Assembly: GCA_037953745.1 (NCBI GenBank)
Contig: JBAKBP010004453.1
Span: 62,001 to 126,000 of the forward strand
DNA length: 64,000 nt
Direction: 5' to 3'
DNA from: Lithodes maja
Taxonomy: Eukaryota > Arthropoda > Malacostraca > Decapoda > Lithodidae
Shown here: one piece after another, positions 10,530-21,087 of the stretch
Layout: every line of letters starts with the position of its first letter
Numbering within the stretch: position 1 is the first letter of the stretch
Notes under the pieces: model-generated
Database searches by the model: none
Seen by the model: only the letters and a program-made list of their open reading frames with translations
What the model was told of the DNA's origin: nothing
Program-made: the position numbers and the translations under genes

Positions 10530-10570
10530 TCTTGAATTTTCGGCTTACATTAAGCCATCTTCAGGAGTAC
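10530..10570 (-). ncRNA. Hammerhead-ribozyme-like motif (candidate)
   Basis: On the minus strand CTGAAGA is followed by T, a perfect 6-bp hairpin GGCTTA/TAAGCC with an ATG loop, then GAAAA. The boxes CUGANGA and GAAA are the conserved hammerhead core. One extra U before the hairpin departs from the consensus and stems I and III are not evident. The position at the 3' edge of a Penelope-like element, where hammerheads are known, is the main argument for it. Confidence 0.25.
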
Positions 10571-11653
10571 CATATAATCCCTAAAAAAATAAAATAAAAA
10601 CTCATAACAGAAGGAACAACGGGATCACTAATAAGTCAGTGAATAATTAGTAAATGATTACAATCTATTCTATATTAATATTTAAAAGTTTAAAATATAT
10701 AAACATTTTACTGAAACCTCACAGTTAGAAGTATAAACTGAAACATCTAATTAAAAATATATATCGATATCTCGTAATTTATTTAACCTGGGAAGTGCGG
10801 GAAGACTCTTAAGAGTTTCCCCGGGCGACTGTGGGAAGACTCTTAAGATCCTGGGCCTAAAAAAATCCATTTAAAACACCCAATTGTTTTTTTGTTTTTT
10901 TGGCCCCTGGGCCATGCCAAATATCACTCCTCCACATCCCCTCCTTCTCCACTTTCCTCCCCTCCTTCAGTTATCACCTATTTTCCCTGTTATTTCCTTA
11001 TTCTGTGGTCTATTTTCGTGCTAACATTAGCGAGTTGGTAGCAGGGCGTTGTCATCACTGTTACCAAGCGTGGGAAAGAGCAAGAGAGAGACTATTACGT
11101 AACATTTTCTCTCCAGACAAGGGGAGGGGAGGAGGGGAGGGAGGTTGCCTGAGCCATACATTATGTAACTCACGGCCTGTATCGCCGATTTTGACCATCC
11201 AAACGCTGTTTCCACTTGTTTTATTGCTGTAACAGGTAAATACCTTTATTTATCAACCTAAAATAGGCGCATATGGATAAGTATTAATGCTATTTATGGT
11301 AAAATAACGATGTTAGTGATGGGAACAGCTCAAATACGTGCGCACAGGCATGTGGTGTCTCATACCCCCCATGCACACGTCTTAGGTTAAGAACATAGTG
11401 AACTATCAACAGACTACACCTTTTACAAAACAATACAAAAATCACATAATACATGTACACTTACCTAAGTACAGGGAAACAAAAGACCAGACACGTTCAC
11501 AGAACTTGGTGTGGGAGTCAACTAAAACACCACAATAGCTCAAGTGAATGTGGAGCTGTAAAAGGAAATCAAACTAAAAAAAGTGATCGAAGAATTTGAA
11601 AAAAAAGGTGAAAGAGAAAAACAAAAATATACACAAAACACAATCACAAATAT

Positions 11654-12279
11654 TTAAGAGTTGTTCGAAACATTAAGTTCTGGATTGAACTTCTTGATGA
11701 CCAATTTTTCTCCAATGAGCGCGTCTGTATGATGCATAAATTTCGCTATTATTTGAAAATCTTTATCAGAGAAACGATGATCGTTCTCATGGGAGTGATT
11801 ACGGACGGCAGAAAATGCCATCTTTTGTAAAAAAATACCTGACTTGTAACTTTTGCCAATATGTTCGTATACCCTTATCTTGAATGAACGGCTAGTACAT
11901 CCAATATACCCAGCATTACAGCTAGGACAAGTAAATCGGTAAACGATATTCGAACATAGAGGGTCTATCACACGGTCTTTGAAATTAAAAAAATAACCAA
12001 TTTTGAAGTCATTAGTGAATATAATCTTAAAGTTAACTGCGGGGAATGAATCTTTTAAAATATTTTGAGCAATTTTCCGAAATTCGTAACTAATGTTACC
12101 ATAGAAGGGCATCTTGATATACTTAACCAATTTAGGAACATCATACTTGGGTTCACTGGCTCCGTATTGTTTGACATTCAAAAACTTCTTCAAGATACTG
12201 TTGAAAAGATCTTCCTTATAATTATTATTAACAAAGTAGTCCCTTAATTTGGTTATCTCCTCGTGAAGCGTGACATAAT
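11654..12279 (-). pseudogene. Penelope-like element protein, C-terminal GIY-YIG endonuclease
   Basis: About 208 residues. A linker typical of the end of the Penelope RT thumb region (MPFYGNIS, ILKDSFPAVNFKIIFTND) precedes IVYRFTCPSCNAGYIGCTSR, a GIY-YIG nuclease core with the CX2C pair seen in Penelope-like proteins. RVYEHIGKS then carries the conserved Arg and His, and IGEKLVIKKFNPELN the late Glu. In this family the nuclease nicks DNA for target-primed insertion. The frame is open to its stop at 11654 but its start lies in the N gap. Beyond the gap the frame would continue into satellite DNA, so the RT half cannot be shown. It is treated as a fragment. Confidence 0.85.
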
Positions 12280-12479
12280 NNNNNNNNNNNNNNNNNNNNN
12301 NNNNNNNNNNNNNNNNNNNNNNNNNNNNNNNNNNNNNNNNNNNNNNNNNNNNNNNNNNNNNNNNNNNNNNNNNNNNNNNNNNNNNNNNNNNNNNNNNNNN
12401 NNNNNNNNNNNNNNNNNNNNNNNNNNNNNNNNNNNNNNNNNNNNNNNNNNNNNNNNNNNNNNNNNNNNNNNNNNNNNNN
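12280..12479. other. Assembly gap (200 N)
   Basis: Exactly 200 N, a conventional gap of unknown size. It lies between the Penelope-like fragment and a 77-bp satellite, so the assembly probably broke on the satellite. Confidence 0.98.
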
Positions 12480-14266
12480 GTTGTCTCACCAATAATTGTA
12501 TGTAGATACACGATAATCACCAGACAACAAAACACACTCCTTCTCGGCTAGATAATGTTGTCTCACCAATAATTGTATGTAGATACACGATAATCACCAG
12601 ACAACAAAACACACCCCTTCACGGTTAGATAGTGTTGTCTCACCAATAATTGTATGTAGATACACGAGAATCCCCAGACAACAAAACACACTCCTTCACG
12701 GCTAGATAGTGTTATCTCACCAATAATTGTATGTAGATACACGATAATCACCAGACAACAAAACACACTCCTTCACGGCTAGATAATGTTGTCTCACCAA
12801 TAATTGTATGTAGATACACGATAATCACCAGACAACAAAACACACTCCTTCACGGCTAGATAATGTTGTCTCACCAATAATTGTATGTAGATACACGATA
12901 ATCACCAGACAACAAAACACACTCCTTCACGGCTAGATAATGTTGTCTCACCAATAATTGTATGTAGATACACGATAATCACCAGACAACAAAACACACT
13001 CCTTCACGGCTAGATAATGTTGTCTCACCAATAATTGTATGTAGATACACGATAATCACCAGACAACAAAACACACTCCTTCACGGCTAGATAATGTTGT
13101 CTCACCAATAATTGTATGTAGATACACGATAATCACCAGACAACAAAACACACTCCTTCACGGCTAGATAATGTTGTCTCACCAATAATTGTATGTAGAT
13201 ACACGATAATCACCAGACAACATAACACACTCCTTCAAGGCTAGATAGTGTTGTCTCACCAATAATTGTATGTAGATACACGATAATCACCAGACAACAA
13301 AACACACTCCTTCACGGCTAGATAGTGTTGTCTCACCAATAATTGTATGTAGATACACGATAATCACCAGACAACAAAACACACTCCTTCACGGCTAAAT
13401 AGTGTTGTCTCACCAATAATTGTATGTAGATACACGATAATCACCAGACAACAAAACACACTCCTTCACGGCTAGATAATGTTGTCTCACCAATAATTGT
13501 ATGTAGATACACGATAATCACCAGACAACAAAACCCACTCCTTCAAGGCTAGATAATGTTGTCTCACCAATAATTGTATGTAGATACATGATAATCACCA
13601 GACAACAAAACACACTCCTTCACGGCTAGATAATGTTGTTTCACCAATAATTGTATGTAGATACACGATAATCACCAGACAACAAAACGCACTCCTTCAA
13701 GGCTAGATAATGTTGTCTCACCAATAATTGTATGTAGATACATGATAATCACCAGACAACAAAACACACTCCTTCACGGCTAGATAGTGTTGTCTCACCA
13801 ATAATTGTATGTAGATACACGATAATCACCAGACAACAAAACACACTCCTTCACGGCTAGATAATGTTGTCTCACCAATAATTGTATGTAGATACACGAT
13901 AATCACCAGACAACAAAACCCACTCCTTCAAGGCTAGATAATGTTGTCTCACCAATAATTGTATGTAGATACATGATAATCACCAGACAACAAAACACAC
14001 TCCTTCACGGCTAGATAATGTTGTTTCACCAATAATTGTATGTAGATACACGATAATCACCAGACAACAAAACGCACTCCTTCAAGGCTAGATAATGTTG
14101 TCTCACCAATAATTGTATGTAGATACATGATAATCACCAGACAACAAAACACACTCCTTCACGGCTAGATAGTGTTGTCTCACCAATAATTGTATGTAGA
14201 TACACGATAATCACCAGACAACAAAACACACTCCTTCACGGCTAGATAATGTTGTCTCACCAATAA
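12480..14266. repeat. 77-bp satellite, about 23 copies
   Basis: The unit begins GTTGTCTCACCAATAATTGT and ends CACGGCTAGATAAT, with period 77 (for example 12480, 12557). Copies differ by single substitutions. One variant pattern (CCCACTCCTTCAAGG, CATGATAATC, TTGTTTCACC, CGCACTCCTTCAAGG) recurs at an offset of 385 bp (near 13533 and 13918), that is a higher-order repeat of five units. There are no unique spacers, so this is not a CRISPR array. Confidence 0.95.
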
Positions 14267-14284
14267 GCAAAGGAATATAAACAA

Positions 14285-14286
<2 letters not shown>

Positions 14287-14339
<53 letters not shown>
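14287..14339. repeat. AAT trinucleotide microsatellite
   Basis: About 18 uninterrupted AAT units directly after the satellite. Confidence 0.95.
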
Positions 14340-14341
<2 letters not shown>

Positions 14342-14350
14342 GATATATAT

Positions 14351-14565
14351 TTAACCCCTTCCGTACCGGCGACGTCTGTTTAATTTTATTCTAGCTATAT
14401 TTAGACGATTTTTTGAAGTTTAAGAAGGATCTGTGGTAGTAAAAATGGTTTGGCGAGATAGTTTGAAGCCTGTTATTTGCTAGAGACCCTTCTTAAGCTA
14501 AATATAATTGTCTAATAGTAGCTATAATAATATTAAAGAGACGTGGCCGGTACAGAAGGGGTTAA
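14351..14565. mobile_element. TTAA-flanked MITE, 'CCCCTTCTGTACCGG' family (best copy)
   Basis: TTAA at both ends and terminal inverted repeats CCCCTTCCGTACCGGCGACG and, at the right, the reverse complement of CCCCTTCTGTACCGGCCACG. The 215-bp length and empty interior mark a non-autonomous element, probably moved by a piggyBac-type transposase. Confidence 0.85.
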
Positions 14566-14849
14566 GGGGGTAGTGCTTGTTTGTTGGTCTATATATTTAT
14601 GTATTTATTTATTTCTCGCCTACTTACAGCGAATAGACTATAGATCTCCTGATTTCGTTGTGTGAACATCAATTTATCCCCCTGCCACCTATACCCTGTT
14701 TCTTTTACACTGGCGGTAAATTGCAAAGTTCCCATCAAGATTTCTCAGATATTTTTTAAGATTTTGTAGTGAAATACGCTGCTAATTATAGGAACTTGGT
14801 CTTAATATGATGCAGAGACATAGTGGTTTCATATATTTCCATATATATA
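14566..14849. other. No gene recognised
   Basis: AT-rich, ending in a poly-T run (14848-14871) that forms the A-tail of the following minus-strand SINE. A phrase CGCCTACTTACAGC...GAATAGACTATAG recurs near 47182, pointing to an unclassified repeat. Confidence 0.4.
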
Positions 14850-15826
14850 TTTTTTTTTTTTTTTTTTTTTTAATATATTTCAAATACTCCCTCTCGGGCA
14901 TAGGCTGAGAACCTGCACACTCTACCGCTGAACACGGGTGAGGCCCGTGAGGTCTTGTTCCAGTCTAGGGAGTGATACATGCGAAGCACCCATTCACGGC
15001 CCGAACCCAACTCCATCTCTGAAGCTGCTTCGGCCCTGCACTTCACCGTCTCACTCCCCAGACTCGGACCGTCACTCTCAGAACGCCACCTATTGAGCAA
15101 TTAACTCACTAGGCATTGCCCCCCTGTAGCATATTTTGAATATGGGAATATTCATACAATGCTATTTTAACACTCAACGAGCGGCTAGGTTTGTAATTTC
15201 TACTACCTGCCAAGCGGGCAGATTTACCCTAAACGAGCTTCATTCCATGCTTTTTTTCATGCATAAAGAAGAGCCAGAGCGTAATACAATTATGTATCCG
15301 TGAAAGGGCGTTAATTGAGCTTTCCAATGACACCTGAACCATCCTTCTACGACCACGGGTTGTCTTGCAACGATCGTCCAACACAAAGGAAAAATCCCTA
15401 AAATACGGTAATTTCTTTACATATTTCCCTGTCTAGAGAAGCAGTGGATGTGGATGAGTTTGGAGGTGGGACCAGTCGCGGTACAGGTGCCGTGCCGAAC
15501 GGTCAGAGCCAACCTGCGCTCCTCCCAGCTCGGACTCTCTCTCAGAGCCAATTATGTGCTCAACATCGCATTGGACTTAAGTCGGGCCCCGCCATTTAGT
15601 CCTTGGTTCTCTTGACCGCCTTAAGTCGGGCGCCGCCAAAGAAGGGTTAATCAGGGAACAATGAGGGTATTTTTTTTTGGCATTTAGGTGTGCTGTGGTA
15701 ATGCACTGGAACTAGGTACAGCACAAATTCCATCCCAATAATATCTTCCCATTGACATATTGGGATTCAAACCCGGGTCCATTGGATTACCAGTTCAGTG
15801 GCAAGACCACTCTGCCACACCTCCCC
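14850..15826 (-). mobile_element. tRNA-derived SINE, copy 3, interrupted
   Basis: SINE sequence occupies 14872-15166 and 15651-15826, with the A-tail at 14848. It is split inside GCTATTTAATCAGGG by the TTAA-flanked element at 15167-15650. Removing that insertion and one TTAA leaves the continuous SINE body seen in the other copies. Confidence 0.9.
15167..15650. mobile_element. TTAA-target element of ~476 bp (copy A)
   Basis: Lies between TTAA at 15167-15170 and TTAA at 15647-15650, inside a SINE whose uninterrupted form has a single TTAA at this place, so TTAA is the target-site duplication. Ends are CACTCAACGAGC and AAAGAAGGG. The interior includes TTTCATGCATAAAGAAGAGC and CAATGACACCTGAA. 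A homologous copy with the same behaviour is at 36116-36601. No coding frame. A piggyBac-type non-autonomous element is the best guess. Confidence 0.85.
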
Positions 15827-16163
15827 TTTATCCATTGTATCCATTCGGTCCCATTCAGCCTACTGTTTTAAGACGTTTATCCCTATTCAGGTGTCGATTT
15901 ATTCCAATCGAGCGATAGTGAGCCAGCACTGTATGGAGAAATCCGTCTTCGCCAGAGAATTTTTTCTGTCGAAATATATGCACATTTAGCCTGCTGAAAA
16001 TACTTTATAAAACATATACTGGCTAGCTACCGCTCGCCAGGAAAAAATCGACACCTGAATGTGGCTAAACGTCTTAAAAACAGTAGGCCGAATGGGGCCG
16101 AATGGATATAACCCAGAAAGAAAGGGAGAGAGATAGAAAACAAAACGAGGTGGGCTCCCTTAA
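15827..16163. mobile_element. Foldback MITE family B, left end truncated
   Basis: A long inverted repeat: ATCCATTCGG...GTTTTAAGACGTTTATCC on the left and AAACGTCTTAAAAACAG...CCGAATGGAT on the right, around the core CGAGCGATAGTGAGCCAGCA and CTACCGCTCGCCAGG. The right end is GGTGGGCTCCCTTAA with TTAA at 16160. The left terminus is lost where the SINE head begins. Confidence 0.75.
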
Positions 16164-16286
16164 CTCACACGGTCCCGCTGCCCAAAGTACGCCAATTAAC
16201 GAGGTTCAAAGGCCTAGAAGTTATCTCACATCAAAAGTTCCCCGTAATAAGTTGAGTATCTCGGACATGCACACTCATTTCCGCAT

Positions 16287-16996
16287 GTACACTCGGATAC
16301 CATAGTCTCTAGCCCACTCATAAGAATTCGTGGACCCCCTATGTTTTTCTCTATGCAATTATATCTATCCGGATTGATTTTTGTATAGAACTTGCTTTTC
16401 AATAACTAGTATATTATACTTTTGTAGTTGATTTATAGAACATTGTATTCATAATTTCGTTTCCAGAGATATGTAGCAGAGTGGTCTTGCCACTGGACTG
16501 GTAATCCAATGGACCCGGGTTCGAATCCCAATATGTCAATGGGAAGATATTATTGGGATGGAATTTGTGCTGTACCTAGTTTCAGTGCATTACCACAGCA
16601 CACCGAAATGCCAATACAAAATACCCTCATTGTTCCCTGATTAAATAGCACTGTATGAATATTCCCATATTCAAAATATGCTACAGGGGGGCAATGCCTA
16701 GTGAGTTAATTGCTCAATAGGTGGCATTCTGAGAGTGAGGGTCCGAGCCTGGGGAGTGAGACTGTGAAGCGCAGAGGCGAAGCAGCTTCAGAGATGGAGT
16801 CAGGTTCGAGCCGTGAATGGGTGCTTCGCATGACTCACTCCCTAGACTGGAACAAGACCTCACGGGCCTGACCGTGTTCAGCCTATGCCCGAGAGGGAGT
16901 AGTTGGAATATAGAATACATAAACAACAAAAAATAGAAATAGGTGAAGTCCACGAATGTGTATGAGTGGGCTAGAGACCATGGTATCCGAGTGTAC
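16287..16996. mobile_element. Element with 49-bp terminal inverted repeats, carrying a SINE
   Basis: GTACACTCGGATACCATAGT... (16287-16335) and its near-perfect reverse complement (16948-16996) match at about 45 of 49 positions. Most of the interior is the plus-strand SINE at 16474-16945. Without the SINE the element would be about 240 bp. A partial copy is at 5767. No target duplication is obvious. Superfamily unknown. Confidence 0.75.
16474..16945 (+). mobile_element. tRNA-derived SINE, copy 4
   Basis: Plus-strand copy. Its first ~12 bp differ from the GGGGAGGTGTGG of other copies, but GCAGAGTGGTCTTGCC, the GGT anticodon-loop position and the B box GGTTCGAATCCC are intact. It ends GAGAGGGAGTAGTTGGAATA followed by an A-rich tail. 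Confidence 0.9.
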
Positions 16997-17179
16997 TGTA
17001 CAGTCTCAGAAATTGTACTGTAGTTATGCAGTTATATTTATTTTAGAATGATGCATGGATCATAATTGCTTATATATTTCTTGATTCGTCCCTTTTTCGC
17101 TTTATATATTGCACATTTATTTTACACATTAATATTTATGCATCTACTAAGCCTAAATAAGATTATGAGATTCTGTGGA

Positions 17180-17358
17180 TTAACCTCATCTGTACCGGCG
17201 ACGTTTTTTCAGTTTTATTCTAGCTTTATTTAGGCGATTTTGTGCAGTTTAAGACGGATCTATCATAGTATAAAGGGTTAAATGAGATAGTTTGAAGCCT
17301 ATTAATTGCTGGAGGCCCTTTTTAAATTGAATAATATCGCCGGTACGGAAGGGGTTAG
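17180..17358. mobile_element. TTAA-flanked MITE, 'CCCCTTCTGTACCGG' family
   Basis: TTAACCTCATCTGTACCGGC at the left, GCCGGTACGGAAGGGGTTAG at the right. It contains GATAGTTTGAAGCCTATTAA as in the other copies. Right TTAA mutated to TTAG. Confidence 0.75.
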
Positions 17359-17845
17359 ACGTGTTGACTGTACATGGCCAACAACAATGACAACAACACC
17401 AATTGCCGACTTGCGAGTTTCGTTCTATATGGAAGTTAGAGCCGAGAACATCGATATTAAGCAGAAATGCAATGATAATATACGTTTCTGATGGATAAAT
17501 GAAATGTTGAATTGGGTTTTATAAGAACATAAGAACATAAGAAAATGGGAGTCTGCAGAAAGCCGATTGGCCTAAGCAAGGCAGATCCCTGTCCCACACA
17601 ACCCCAATTATAGGCTCAACACTCTAATACCCTGAGGATCATCTTACCAAAACAGTTAGAGATTAACGCAGGATTGCGGGGGTCTGCAGAGCGCTGATTG
17701 GCCCAACCCGGCTGATCCCCCTTCACACCCAACCCTTCTCGTCCATATGTTTATCCAATTTTATCTTAAAGCTCCCTACCGTTTTTAATCCCACTATAGC
17801 ACTTGGTAGTCCATTCCACCCATCTACAACTCTGTTACCAAACCA

Positions 17846-19372
17846 TTATTTGCCTATATCTTTTCTGAAACGAAATTGATCTAATTTGAAACCATTGGTA
17901 CGAGTTCTTTCGCTATCACTGACCTTTAGTACATTTGTCATGTCCCCTTTGTTAATCCCACTAACCCACTTGAACACCTCTGTCATATCCCCTCTAACTC
18001 TGCGTCTCTCTAACGAATGTAAGCCTAATTTCTTCAACCTTTCTTTATACGGAAGATTTCTAATATTATGGATAATTTTTGTCATTCTACGTTGTACTCT
18101 CTCCAATGAATCTATGTCCATTCTGTAATAAGGACACCAAAATTGAACAGCATAATCCATATGGGGTCTCACTAATGACAAGTAAAGTTTTAAGATAACA
18201 TCAGCAGTTCTGTTACTCACACTCCTAGAGATGAACCCGAGAATCCTGTTTGCCTTGTTTCGAACGCTTATACACTGTTTTCTAGGCTTCAAATCATTGC
18301 TAACAAACACACCTAGATCTTTCTCATAATTCGAGTTTTCTAATTCCATATTAGCTAGTTTATATTTAACATTTGTATGCATCTTCCCTATCTTTAATAC
18401 CTTGCATTTGTCAGTGTTAAACTTCATCTGCCAATTTACTGACCATTCGTGTAAGGTATCTAGAACCCTTTGGAAGCACTCTATATCTCTATCTGAATCA
18501 ATTGTTCTCCCCATTTTGGTATCGTCTGCAAATTTACTTATCCTACTAGTTATACCTAAATCAAGGTCATTTATGTATATAACAAACAACAGAGGACCTA
18601 ATACAGATCCCTGGGGGACACCACTTTTGACTGCTCCCCATTCTGACTTCGTACCATTTATGCTGACTCTCTGCTTCCTACCAATTAGCCATGACCTAAC
18701 CCATCCCAACAACGCCCCACCTATTCCATGCGCCTCAACCTTTCTCATCAATCTCTCATGGGGGACTCTGTCGAAAGCTTTACTGAAATATAAATATATT
18801 ATATCATATGACTTGTCATTATCTACTGCTTCATATACCTCTGAGAAAAAGCTAAGCAAATTAGTAAGGCAAGAACGTCCCTGAGTGAATCCATGCTGAG
18901 AAGAATTTATTAAATTAAATGTATCTAAGTGGTTTCTAATTGTACTAGCAATAATTGACTCTAGTAGCTTTCCTATGATTGATGTAAGACTAATGGGACG
19001 GTAATTGGATGCTATTGATTTGTCACCTTTTTTGAAGATCGGAACTACGTTTGCAAGCTTCCAAGCTTCTGGAACTATACCTGTCTCTAATGACTTGTTA
19101 AATAGAAATGTTAATGGGCAACTTAACTCATCCCTACATTCTTTTAATACTCTAGCATATACCTCATCAGGACCAGGCGATTTATGAGGTTTCAGTCTGT
19201 CAATTTCCTTAAGCACATCATTTCTACTTATAGTAACCGTACTTAACCTATTTTCTATACTATCGCTATATACCTTACGGACTTCTGGAAACTGTGCCAA
19301 ATTTTCATTAGTGAAAACGGAAAGAAATTGACTATTTAATGTACTGCACATTTCTAAATCATTTTCTGTCAT
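17846..19372 (-). CDS. CR1 reverse transcriptase domain (intact segment)
   Basis: A 508-residue open segment. In order: LKPHKSPGPDEV, VVPIFKKGDKS, NYRPISLTSIIGKLLE, SQHGFTQGRSCLTNL, IIYLYFSKAFDRVPH (motif A, with YFSKAFD where DFSKAFD is usual, so the first catalytic Asp position is Tyr), GVPQGSVLGPLLF (motif B), ISKFADDTK (catalytic FADD), MKFNTDKCKVLKIG, and the C-terminal LVRPHMDYAVQFWCPYY. The Tyr for Asp substitution in motif A would probably kill polymerase activity. The upstream endonuclease frames are also broken, so the copy is not autonomous. Confidence 0.9.
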   Translation of the reverse strand: MTENDLEMCSTLNSQFLSVFTNENLAQFPEVRKVYSDSIENRLSTVTISRNDVLKEIDRLKPHKSPGPDEVYARVLKECRDELSCPLTFLFNKSLETGIVPEAWKLANVVPIFKKGDKSIASNYRPISLTSIIGKLLESIIASTIRNHLDTFNLINSSQHGFTQGRSCLTNLLSFFSEVYEAVDNDKSYDIIYLYFSKAFDRVPHERLMRKVEAHGIGGALLGWVRSWLIGRKQRVSINGTKSEWGAVKSGVPQGSVLGPLLFVIYINDLDLGITSRISKFADDTKMGRTIDSDRDIECFQRVLDTLHEWSVNWQMKFNTDKCKVLKIGKMHTNVKYKLANMELENSNYEKDLGVFVSNDLKPRKQCISVRNKANRILGFISRSVSNRTADVILKLYLSLVRPHMDYAVQFWCPYYRMDIDSLERVQRRMTKIIHNIRNLPYKERLKKLGLHSLERRRVRGDMTEVFKWVSGINKGDMTNVLKVSDSERTRTNGFKLDQFRFRKDIGK

Positions 19373-19401
19373 TTCTCCTATCGAAGTTTTAAGGGGACCA
19401 A

Positions 19402-20751
19402 TTACATCTCTAACCTTGGATTTATATAGTTGGTAAAAAGGTTTAGGATTATTTTTGAGTCATTGGCAACCTTAATTTCATAATTTCTTTTTTCTTTCCT
19501 AATATCCTTTTTTACCTGTCTTGATAGATTCTGATAGTAAGCAAGTAGGTGAATTTCGCCTTTCCTAATTTTTCGATATATTCCTCTCTTTTGTCCTAGA
19601 AGATCTAATAGTCTATTATTCATCCATTTGGGTTGGTTCTGTGTTGATCTAAATTTTCTTTTGGGGATGTATTTATTTTGTGCATTGAATACTGACTCGA
19701 TAAAATTATCGTATGTATCTACCAAGGTTGACGTCTCTTCCTGACTTAAGATGACAGGTGCCTGAGAAGGGGTACACTCATTTGGACACCTGGATCGACT
19801 TAATTTTTTGACCATAGGGTCCACTAATAGGGCTCTTCTTAACCCACCATAATTGGCTTTTCTGAAGTCAGGTATTAATGTTGTATTCTCTCTGGTATTA
19901 CCTTTCTATTGTATATTAAAATACACATAATTGTGGTCACTATTTCCTAGGTGGTCCCCTATCTCTACATTATTTACCATATGTTCATTGTTATTGAAAA
20001 CTTAATCGAGAATATTATTACCTCTAGTCGGCGTATCTATGAATTGAAATAAAAAACTATCTTGTACTACCTCTATGAACTCCTCAGAATCAGAGTCTCC
20101 TATTTGATGCTGCCAATCTATATTCGGAAAATTAAAATCCCCCATAATGCACACATTGCTAAACCTTTATGCCATTTTAATTTCCTCCCATAATGACGTT
20201 CCGTCATTTCTACTCATATTTGGCGGTCTATACATAACTCCAATAACTATGGTCTCACTACCTTCGTTAACCTCTACCCAAACACTTTCATTATCTTTAT
20301 TTAGTCTAATACCTGATTTAATACAGCTTTTTAATGTACTCCTGACAAACACTGCTATACCGCCACCCCTCTTACTTGTTCGGTCATATTTAAACAAACT
20401 ATATCCTGGTATATTAAAGTCTGCTAAAAAATGCCTGGTTTCTGTATTAATCCACGTTTCAGTTAGCGCTATTATGTCTATATTTTCTTTGCTAACAAGG
20501 GCTCTAAGTTCGTTCATTGTGTTACATAGACTCCTACAGTTTGTGTAATATACTCTCAATTTACTTCTTTTCTTTATACCTAATTTACCTTTATTTCTAA
20601 CAACATTTCCATCTTCCGTTGCACCATCACTACTATCATTTGCAATGTAGTCATCATTTTTAGCATGAGACTGAATATCCTTATCGCTTTCGCCTGACGC
20701 TAAAATTGTTCCATTTAACCTCTCATTTACACTCTCAATATTTCTGTTCAA
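19402..20751 (-). pseudogene. CR1 ORF2 N-terminal part: AP endonuclease and linker, frameshifted
   Basis: 20751-20167 encodes a polar leader then LRVYYTNCRSLCNTMNEL and IDIIALTETW (first endonuclease motifs), GGGIAVFVRS and GVMYRPP. The rest (20166-19825) continues in other frames with a degraded segment containing NFPNIDWQH, and 19824-19402 holds the basic linker (QPKWMNNRLLDLLGQKRGIY). At least three frame changes or stops separate these from the RT at 19372. The apparent start is TTG; there is no ATG at the ORF1-ORF2 junction, where the ORF1 stop overlaps this frame (TTTTGA), consistent with CR1 re-initiation or an eroded start. Confidence 0.8.
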
Positions 20752-21087
20752 AACCCCACAACCACCCTATCTAAAGAACTAGCTAATGTAGAAACCCCTA
20801 ACCGTGAAAGATGAACCCCATCCCTTGCGTACATCCCATCTCTCCCATAGAAACTATCCCAGTTATCAATGAATGGTATTGCTTTTTCTTTGCAATATTT
20901 CTCCAAACGGCAATTGACACCAATCGCCCTGGATGTCCATTCCTTGGGAACTCCTCTTCTGGGTAGGATACAATGTACTACAGGGATCCCTCCCTTCATC
21001 CTAACCTTATCTAACACATCCCGATACTGCTGCAGCAGTTCCTCACTTCTACCCTTATGTATCTCACTTATGTATTTATATATGTAC
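20748..21087 (-). pseudogene. CR1 ORF1, C-terminal esterase fragment
   Basis: About 110 residues, open to a stop at 20748. The text GGIPVVHCILPRRG, FIDNWDSFYGRDGMYARDG and GVHLSRLG is the end of an SGNH-hydrolase (esterase) domain, with the catalytic Asp and His in RDGVHLS. Such esterases are found in ORF1 of some CR1 elements. The serine block and any PHD finger are lost to 5' truncation. Confidence 0.75.

Larger units (their letters stand above)
10500..12279 (-). mobile_element. Penelope-like retroelement, 3' portion
   Basis: The minus-strand GIY-YIG frame (11654-12279) is followed by about 1.1 kb of AT-rich sequence without genes, ending near 10500 in a hammerhead-like motif and AATAAAGATGGG. 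Such motifs occur in the terminal repeats of Penelope-like elements, so 10500 is a plausible element end. The upstream RT part is absent or hidden in the assembly gap. Boundaries inside 10600-11650 are not certain and an unrelated insertion (for example around 10900-11270) is possible. Confidence 0.55.

Noticed and set aside
12480..14266. CRISPR-like array
   Set aside because: The 77-bp units are contiguous and homogeneous with no unique spacers, in a eukaryotic genome. It is satellite DNA.
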